Shown: positions 57,601 to 64,000 of the stretch, piece by piece
Layout of the letters: each line of letters starts with the position of its first letter
Numbering within the stretch: the first letter of the stretch is position 1
DNA from: Cinnamomum chago
Taxonomy: Eukaryota > Streptophyta > Magnoliopsida > Laurales > Lauraceae
Length of the DNA: 64,000 nucleotides
Direction: 5' to 3'
Assembly (NCBI GenBank): GCA_038049695.1
Contig: CP142456.1
Span: 24,787,001-24,851,000 of the forward strand
The notes under the pieces: generated by a model
Told to the model about the DNA's origin: nothing
Seen by the model: only the letters and a program-made list of their open reading frames with translations
Databases searched by the model: none
Made by a program: the position numbers and the translations under genes

Positions 57601-57866
57601 ACAGGATCTTTTGTTGGAAGGTTTGAAGGTGGTTCTTCCACATTAGTTTCGAAGGCTTCCAATTCAACATGGCCTTCTGAAGTCCCAAAGGTATTTACAG
57701 ACCAAGGCTCTGCTTTTGTCCATGGGTATTCTTGATCAGTACTCTTCTCAAGACTTGCTATGAGATAGTCCCAATCATCTGCTAAAATTGGGTCAAAGTA
57801 GGGCACTTCTTTTGGAGACGATGGTTCTTTTGGACCAGAAAACTGTGTTTCGGAGTCGTCGGACAA
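57570..57866 (-). CDS. Tat acidic linker ORF fragment
   Basis: 98 codons, Asp/Glu/Pro-rich (FDPILADDWDYLIASLEKS). It lies between the G-patch-like segment and the RNase H and would normally lead into RT. Its last residues are read out of frame over the RNase H start, so the real domain ends near 57605. Function unknown. Confidence 0.5.
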   Translation of the reverse strand: MSDDSETQFSGPKEPSSPKEVPYFDPILADDWDYLIASLEKSTDQEYPWTKAEPWSVNTFGTSEGHVELEAFETNVEEPPSNLPTKDPVQKIDLGTLN

Positions 57867-58017
57867 TTCCTCTACATTATCAGAGAAATCATACCAATGA
57901 GCTTCCTAGATTCCTGACATGTGACTCTTCAAAAAGATATTCAGGGAGATCAATGTCTTCATGAACACAAGATATTGAAGCCTGGTCGGCAAAATGACTT
58001 TGCAGCCTTTGTGTCAA

Positions 58018-58788
58018 CTATCCCATGGGAGTGCCAGTATCATACCCCATCCCGTATGAAGACTTGTCTATATGACGGTGGAGTTTCCAATCCTCTAGTT
58101 GACTTTTGATCAGGGTGGGTTCCAATGGCATGAGAATACCACGGCCTCTTCCCAAACCGATTGGATTATGAGCATCATAGCCCATTTTCTTCATGATAGC
58201 TTGTGCCATTGGACTATACAGGGATAGCTGAGGCATACCTTTGTTTTGGAAGGGTTCAAGCGAATAATTTGATGAAGAAGCTTTCGATCTATGGAAGAAG
58301 ATTGACTTTTCTTCTACCATAGTTGCCGAAACGATGAAGAAAGCATACACAGGGTCTTCTAAGTTGGCAGGTATCTCCAATGGAGTGAGAGCAGGCTAAA
58401 CTTGCTGAGTATTAGCTTGGCTTGATGGTGTATCGTCTTCTGGCTCTGAATTCGAATATGTGTCTTGCATGATAGACACGAAAGAAACAACAAACTTGCC
58501 CCCGGTCTTTTGTTTTGTCTTCTTTGCTTTGGTGGTGATTACCAAAGACTTGGAAGACTTGAGGGAGACAACGAAGGGAGATGGATTGTACTCTTCGGAT
58601 TTGCTGGAAGGTTTGTCTTCTTCCGATGATTGCTGAGGAGCCTTGCCCTTCTCTTTCTGGAGATCTTCGGCAAAGGGTGCTGATTCTTCCTCCTTTTCTT
58701 CTTTTCCATCCTTGTACATCTGAGCATCTGCAAAATGAACTTTTTTTCCTTTGAAGGGATTTTTGTCTACAAACACTCGATGTATCAA
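58018..58788 (-). pseudogene. Tat region with lysine/acid-rich linker and G-patch-like motif
   Basis: Two open stretches in one direction. 58788-58396 (IHRVFVDKNPFKGKKVHFADAQMYKDG, then EEKEEE and SSEEDKPSSKSEE) is a charged, probably disordered linker. 58380-58018 has PMAQAIMKKMGYDAHNPIG then LGRGRGILMPLEP, a G-patch-like glycine motif known in pol of some Tat/Ogre elements. The intervening stop is near 58396. A role in RNA binding is inferred from the family. Confidence 0.68.
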
Positions 58789-58789
58789 G

Positions 58790-59008
58790 CTGTAGTTGCC
58801 AACGAACTTGATGCATTGATGTAAAGTTGAAGGGAAGAAACCATTCTCGTGTATCTAGGGGCGTCTAAGAAGGATGTTGTAGCATGAAGGGGTTCTTATT
58901 GCGTACACAGTGACTTCAGAGATAAGATCATCGATTTGTAACTTGAACCTGATTTTGCCGATAGGCCTTTGAGCGCTCCCATCATATCCAAAGATGCATA
59001 CAGATGTG
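58790..59008 (-). pseudogene. Tat protease-region remnant
   Basis: Minus-strand frame shows IFGYDGSAQRPIGKIRFKL, then CYNILLRRP, one stop, and HENGFFPSTLHQCIKF. This is the usual C-terminal half of the Tat aspartic protease region (normally a G-R-P-W-I-H motif). The catalytic Asp half lies beyond the Z2 insertion and is lost. Confidence 0.7.
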
Positions 59009-59387
59009 TGTTAGGGATTTTGTGAATTGCAATTTGATGGATGCATTATCATTTTAGCATCACTTGAATTTTCACACATGCATTGATGTAGAAAATCTTG
59101 AAATCTTGATTTACACATGCATTGTTTTTAAGACTTGTAGAAATCTTGGTGTATGCATGTTTTGATTTTAAACTTGGATGCATTTAAATTTGAAAAGAAG
59201 TTTTATGAATCAAGCAAGCCTATGAGTTTTAAATCTTTCAAATCATTTTAGGCTTTTTATGTTTCATGCTTTTAAACCTCTTAGTTTGATTTAAATCATG
59301 ACTCCAAACTTGATTCAGTGGCCCAAAAGTCCCCTCCAAGAATTACTTTGAAATATGCATTTTTGGGGAATTTGGTCCCTGGGCCCG

Positions 59388-59545
59388 AGTCGACCTACAG
59401 TGTGCTCGGTCGACTGAGCCCATGGACCCGATCGACCGAGCACACTGCAGGTCGATCGGGAAAGAGCCGTTGGAGCTCTTTTTCAAACGGTCAGATTTAT
59501 GACCGTTAAGTCCAGGTCGACCGAGGAAAGGTGCAGGTCGACCGG
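59388..59545. repeat. Z2 LTR palindrome array with 16-bp inverted repeat
   Basis: Variants of GGTCGACC: GAGTCGACC, CGGTCGACTG, CGATCGACCG, GGTCGATCGG and two GGTCGACCG. A perfect inverted repeat with 16-bp arms CAGTGTGCTCGGTCGA lies at 59398-59413 and 59432-59447. Same position relative to the TATA box as in Z1. Confidence 0.85.
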
Positions 59546-59571
59546 GGACTCGCAGAAACTCATTTTTTGAG

Positions 59572-59579
59572 TATAAATA
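59572..59579 (+). promoter_or_regulatory. Z2 LTR TATA box
   Basis: TATAAATA right after the palindrome array; Z1 has TATAAAAT at the same relative place. Confidence 0.65.
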
Positions 59580-61036
59580 CAAGTTCATTCCTTTGAAAAA
59601 GTGAGGAACTAAGAGGTCCTCCTTGAGATGTTTTGAGGCCAATCAAAGGGGAATGAGCTAAGGATGATGGGGGTCATTTGGAAAGTTAAAGCTTGGTTCC
59701 ATTGAGTTAAATCACTAAGTAAGCTTTACTTTACTTAATCATATGTTTTCATACTTTGCTTTAATTATTGGTAAATCTTTTCTAGCATGATATACTATGA
59801 TTTGTTGTGTCCTTAACATGTATATGTTTTGAATTGATTTATTGTTTTGGATGCATCACCTTGATTCAAACCAAGTAGTACTCGTATTGGTATATCTAAG
59901 TAAATCATGTTATTGAAAACTTCTTTAAAATTGTATGTAACATGATTTCTATACTTGGTTGAACTTTGGTTGTTGTTTTCATCATAAGAAAATCACTTTC
60001 AAATCTATCTTATGTTTTGGATTCAACATCTTCACAAATCATATGTACTTTTGTTTTAAAGTTTCTCAACTTGTTTAACATTGATAGGTATATCATTTTC
60101 AAGTTGAATGTTTAATTACATATGATTTGTCCCCTAACTTCAATCAAATCTATTTTTTTGTTTTACACTTTCAAATGCTTTTAGCATACATATATTGATC
60201 TACATTGTTAATTTGCTTGAAATCCTTATGCATCACATGTTTTGTTCTTAGAATTTCACACTTGTTTAGAATACATAGGTCTATCTTTTACAAGTTATTT
60301 TTAACATGTGATTAGCATTCTTTCCTCAATCATAAATGTTTTTATGAGCTAAAACTTTTAAAAGCCTTCGGCATAAGCTTTTATTTTTAAATTGATTGAG
60401 GACATCATACATACACATTGTGCATTCATCTTCGCATTCATAGTGTGTGTGTGTGTGTGAATTAGATTTTTACTTTCATATCCGCTTAATTAAGAGGCAT
60501 TGTATTAAGCTATAAATTATATATGTGAGAACCCGACCCCTAATCTCTTAGATTAGTGTTGTTTTATTTGTGGATTAGTTTCTTTTAGTGGGATTAGTAT
60601 TTGTTGGGTTGATTTTGTGAGCTAGAATGATTTTTCACTAGTTTTGGGGAATTTTGAGTGCCTTGGTGACTAGTGGGGCCCTTTGGGGGTTCCCTTTATG
60701 ACTTTGCGTTCACTTGTGGGATTTTTCGGAATTGTTTTGATTTGTGTTTTTATCCTGTTTCATCTGTCTCATTAATCCCGACAACTTCCATGTTGATCTC
60801 CTCCCCGTTCGAGACCCCGAAACTTGACTTTCCTAGCCTTGAGGGCAAAACAGTCATTTTACACCAAATTTGTACCCAAAACTTGATATCCCCGAAACCC
60901 GCTAAACATACACTTTTTGGAAACTAGATATTTCAGCGATCATTTCTTCCTTCTTCGTCGAATTCATTTGAAGTCCCGAAAACCATGATTTCGGCCCAAA
61001 GAGATTTTCTAGTGGTGGGACCCATTCTCACTTACT

Positions 61037-61043
61037 TATATAA
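61037..61043 (+). promoter_or_regulatory. LTR4 TATA box
   Basis: TATATAA followed by GAGG, 513 nt from the LTR start and about 245 nt before the donor-like GTAAG. The other Tekay LTRs have weaker A/T words here. Confidence 0.6.
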
Positions 61044-61283
61044 GAGGAACCCATCTCCCTTCTTTTCCAGCACAAAAGGCAGCCTAGGGTTTTCTCTTGC
61101 AACTTTCTCTTCTTCTTCTTGCTCTCTCCATCTCCAATCCACACCAAATTTGCATCAATCAAGAAATGGAGGTTATCATTCCCTTCCCCACCTTGCAAGC
61201 TTCCTTTTGATACCATTTGCTGAGAAATCCACCAACTTTGAGATCTTCGTAGAACTAAGTCTTGCCATTTGGAGACCTTACAA

Positions 61284-61290
61284 GTAAGCA
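61284..61290 (+). other. LTR4 predicted leader 5' splice site
   Basis: CTTACAA then GTAAGCA, 760 nt from the LTR start, matching donors in T1, T2 and T3. Confidence 0.52.
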
Positions 61291-61889
61291 GTCTTCTCAA
61301 TCTCCTAGATTTGTATTCTTCTAGTCCTTGAGAAGCTCAATTTTCATCATTGAATGTTCTTTCTTCTTCATTCATGGTTTGACCCATTTTAGGGTTTGTT
61401 TTGGGGGTTTTTGCTTGTAGCTTGGATTTTGAGCTTGAGAGGTGATTAGAGACTTGGATTTGCTTGATTAGAGACCAAAGGCAAGTGGATGAGTTAATAT
61501 TATGAGCTTTCAATGGTTTTCATGAGGAATGTGGTTGATTTGTCCTTTCCATTCATATTTATTGGCTTGCATTGATTTTGAAATAAATGCTTTGAATGAA
61601 CTTTGCTAAGTCATTTAATGTTTTGGGAAAGCATATTGGTTTAGTACTTGTTGTCTTTTGGATATATCTTAAATGAATGCTTGTGATTTGGGTTTCTCTT
61701 TCCTCTTGTGGTTGTTGTGGTTAAGAAGGAAGTGATGGAACGAACACACATTGGGGTTTTGGAGAAGTGTAGATAGATGTATTGGAGGAGCTCTTAGCTC
61801 AGTTTTATTGCAGTTATTAAATGGAAGTGAGGAGAGTGGTTTTGAGGAGGAAAAAGGGCTCAAATCTGAACACAGTGGGTGTTTCCCGC

Positions 61890-62361
61890 ACCTAGCGGTC
61901 AGCCAGCGGTCACCTGTCGGCTAGCCGTCTGGTGACTGGCGGCTAACCGCCAGCTAGCCGAACAGTCGCAGTTACTTTTCCAGAGAGCAACATTTTCCTC
62001 CTGAAAACACGGTCAGCCTCACGGTTAGCAAGCGGCTAACCTCCTAACCGATCGGTGGCTAACCGCCAGCCAACTAACCCATTCGGTTACTTTTTCAGAG
62101 AGCAACATTTTTCTCATGAAAACACGGTGAGCCTCACGGTTAGCAAGTGGCTAACCGCCTAACCCATCGGCGGTTAACCGCCAGCTAACCGAACCATTTC
62201 GATTACATTTCCAGCAACCCGTCTTTCTGTCAGGCCAACCGCAGTCAGCCGCGCGGTTAGCCAGCGGCTAACCGCCATCTGACCGCTAGGTAACCGAAAT
62301 CACCCAGACAACCATTCCAGAGAGCTCCTCGCTCGAGCGAACTCTCCGGTTCGCTCGAGCG
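61890..62361. repeat. LTR4 mixed palindrome cassette
   Basis: First 61890-62300: CGGCTAGCCG-type words (TCGGCTAGCCG near 61918, GGCGGCTAACCGCC near 61939, many AGCGGCTAACCG) in units of about 110 bp, each with ATTTCCAG or CTTTTTCAGAG. Then CGCTCGAGCG at 62330 and 62352. The segment ATTCCAGAGAGCTC before the first CGCTCGAGCG is shared with T3 at 43081. Confidence 0.85.
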
Positions 62362-63750
62362 ATGAGCTTTGTCGGTCAAAGGCTATGTTTGTGACAATGA
62401 TGAACTATTTAAATGTTTTGGGGCTATTCATTGAGAACCCTTTATGTCAAGGAGATTTACTAAGCAATGTATGAGGCCATTTGAGAAAGAAACCATATCA
62501 CGAAGATGTCATTTGAACTTTTGAAAATTCAAAGTGTATAAGGAGCTCGGAATGTCCCCAAACTCAAAGAGTAGCAAATTATTATTAGATCGACATACGG
62601 GATCCCTATTCACTTCAAATAAATCTTGAACCCGATACTTTACCCGAAATGTCAATTGTTTATTGTACTTTATCTATCCCGAGATTTATACTACATGCCT
62701 TGTTTTCCCGAAAGCATTGAAGTACACTTACAATGGTTACTTGTCTTGAAGTGCATTGCACCACATGAAACGACAGTGTACCCTTGAGCACCCCCGTCCT
62801 GCCCATTTGTTTATTTGTACTTGATTTACTTGCAAATGTCTCGATTTGTTATTTGAACTATTAGTCGGCACCACTAAGCTTGGATAACCCTGTTAGTCTG
62901 ATCCACCGACTTGGAGATCCCCCTCTTGTCCCGCCAGCTGCAATTTGGATCCCGTTACCCGGTTAGTACCGTGGTCTTGTCCCGATGCCGCAGATTGCTA
63001 CTGTAGTTCCCGATGCCTGGCTCGCTACCGTGGTCATGTATAGTATATGTATATGTATTTATCAAATCCACTGTTTCTCCTCACCTCGAGTGACTGAGAT
63101 CGTGTAGTTGCCATCTTGCTTGTTTCCGATTTCCTTGGATACGTACATGTTTTATACTGCATTATGTTTTCAGTAAATGATTCGTTTCTTTTATGAAAGT
63201 TATTGACTGAATAAATTGAATGCTTTTACACCCGTTTTACATGAATATATGATTTTTCAGATATCCATGTTTTACACCCGTTTTACATGAATATATGATT
63301 TGTCAGATATACATGATCTTTCCACCCGTTTTAATTATATGCAGCATTTGATCAAATAGCATGATTTATCACATGTTTTATTCTTCAGTATATTTATTAT
63401 CTTTTCACCCACTTGCCAGACCGTCGTGTCTGACCCACTATTTTGGTACTCAGGTCCAGATTTCTTTGTCCCGAGTTGAGTACTTTTGTTGGTTGTGGAA
63501 CCATGAGTTGCAGGTTGTTTTGTTGGCTATGTCATGTAGACATTGGGCTTGACATCGGAGCTACGTCATATATGGGGTAGTGGTTAATAGCTTATTGTTG
63601 TATGACTTTTATTAGCTTTTCTTGGGATTCTTAATTAATGTATATGGATAATTTGTAACTTGAACATATGTGAAAATATTTATCCTGTTACTGTCAACTC
63701 TGTATTTCGTTGTGATGGTTTACTCCAGTCTGATATGGTTCTTGATATAA

Positions 63751-64000
63751 TAGCTATATGCTAGAGGTTGAGTGCGTCGCAAAATCCGATGGCAACGGAC
63801 TCCAAGTCGCAACGCCACGAAAGCTTCCGCAAAATATTCGAATATGTTGGAATGTGTTGTCTTCACACACGCAGATCTTGGGAGAAACATATAATTATCC
63901 TTAATCCCATTCGTGCCCCCGAGGTTCCGGTTTGGAGGAGTGACAATATCTCCATCAAGTGTATTCTAGACACTACTTAGAGAGATAACCAACCTTTTCG
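63751..64000. other. Unassigned tail
   Basis: 250 bases with no clear match in the window. A short plus-strand ORF of 70 codons (63768-63980) is not recognised. The words GCTTCCGCA and AATATGTTG could align weakly with the end of the T3 LTR (44460-44490), so it may be diverged LTR4. Confidence 0.3.

Larger units (their letters stand above)
54557..59008 (-). mobile_element. Tat/Ogre-type element, internal part, RT deleted
   Basis: Minus strand, cut at 59008 by the Z2 LTR. Order: protease region (59008-58790), acidic/lysine-rich linker (58788-58396), G-patch-like segment (58380-58018), linker (57866-57600), archaeal-type RNase H (57600-57184), integrase (57100-56036), then a long 3' UTR with two tandem arrays (55640-54790) and the segment shared with X1 (54680-54561). 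RT and the retroviral RNase H are missing. No LTR of its own is present. Confidence 0.82.
59009..60523 (+). repeat. Z2: Sirevirus-like LTR, truncated at 3' end
   Basis: Starts TGTTAGGGATTTTGTG in plus orientation, the same family as Z1. Palindrome array 59388-59545, TATAAATA at 59572, then an AT-rich leader. It stops at 60523, before the position of the 35-bp repeats of Z1, where LTR4 begins. No internal element sequence follows. Confidence 0.78.
60524..63750 (+). repeat. LTR4: Tekay-type LTR, plus strand
   Basis: Starts TGTGAGAACCCGACCCC. About 80 percent like the T3 LTR by eye over several hundred bases. TATATAA at 61037, donor-like ACAA/GTAAGCAG at 61284 (760 nt from start), mixed palindrome cassette 61890-62361, and the GCCAGACCGTCGTGTCTG segment near 63416. 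Clear similarity to T3 fades at about 63750. No internal element sequence follows in the window. Confidence 0.78.

Noticed and set aside
63768-63980. 70-codon ORF at the window end
   Set aside because: No recognisable motif and no support for a start; left as unassigned sequence.

Overview
The window is plant nuclear DNA (an angiosperm; the species cannot be read from it) and consists almost entirely of nested transposable elements. I found no host gene, tRNA or rRNA. The evidence for a plant is the set of lineages: Ty3/gypsy chromoviruses of the Tekay/Del type with a C-terminal chromodomain, Ty3/gypsy Tat/Ogre-type elements with an extra archaeal-type RNase H, Sirevirus-type LTRs, other Ty1/copia elements, a CACTA end and a Helitron.

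Layout. (1) 1-8976: young Tekay element T1 on the minus strand, one almost open gag-pol, LTRs of 2.8 kb, left LTR cut by the window start. (2) 8977-15849: 3' part of a Tat-like element X on the plus strand: tandem-repeat UTR, a broken spliced gene on the antisense strand, PPT, and a long LTR with a 148/158-bp tandem array. (3) 16190-19717: decayed copia element C1. (4) 19718-23862: Sirevirus-like LTR and 3' region, minus strand. (5) 23863-32619: defective Tekay T2, minus strand. (6) 32620-38683: patchwork of LTR and pol fragments (families Y, X, Tat). (7) 38684-41545: copia element C2. (8) 41546-47471: decayed Tekay T3, plus strand. (9) 47472-48620: second X 3' end, minus strand. (10) 48621-48786: CACTA end. 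(11) 48787-54556: Y repeat carrying a 4.06-kb Helitron (50368-54430) that holds a 2.1-kb pyrimidine-rich array. (12) 54557-59008: Tat element without RT, minus strand. (13) 59009-60523: Sirevirus-like LTR, plus strand. (14) 60524-about 63750: Tekay-type LTR (LTR4), plus strand, then about 250 unexplained bases.

The most interesting signals are in the LTRs. Four Tekay LTRs share a splice-donor-like GTAAG 758-768 nt from the LTR start, and the three gag genes each have a splice-acceptor-like CAG just before the start codon. This predicts a leader intron of about 2.2-2.45 kb that removes the rest of the LTR and the tRNA primer site. Inside that predicted intron sits a cassette of GC-rich palindromes. 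Its sequence differs between close relatives (CGCTCGAGCG in T1 and T3, CGGCTAGCCG in T2, both in LTR4) although the flanking LTR is conserved. The Sirevirus-like LTRs carry a GGTCGACC array and the Tat-like X LTR carries long perfect palindromes, so palindrome-rich LTRs occur in three lineages in one locus.

Order of events by nesting: T1 inserted into X; the Sirevirus-like LTR cut the Tat pol at 59008 and was then cut by LTR4; the Helitron inserted into Y2. T1 is the youngest by LTR identity (about five substitutions seen in 1336 aligned bases). All alignments here were made by eye.
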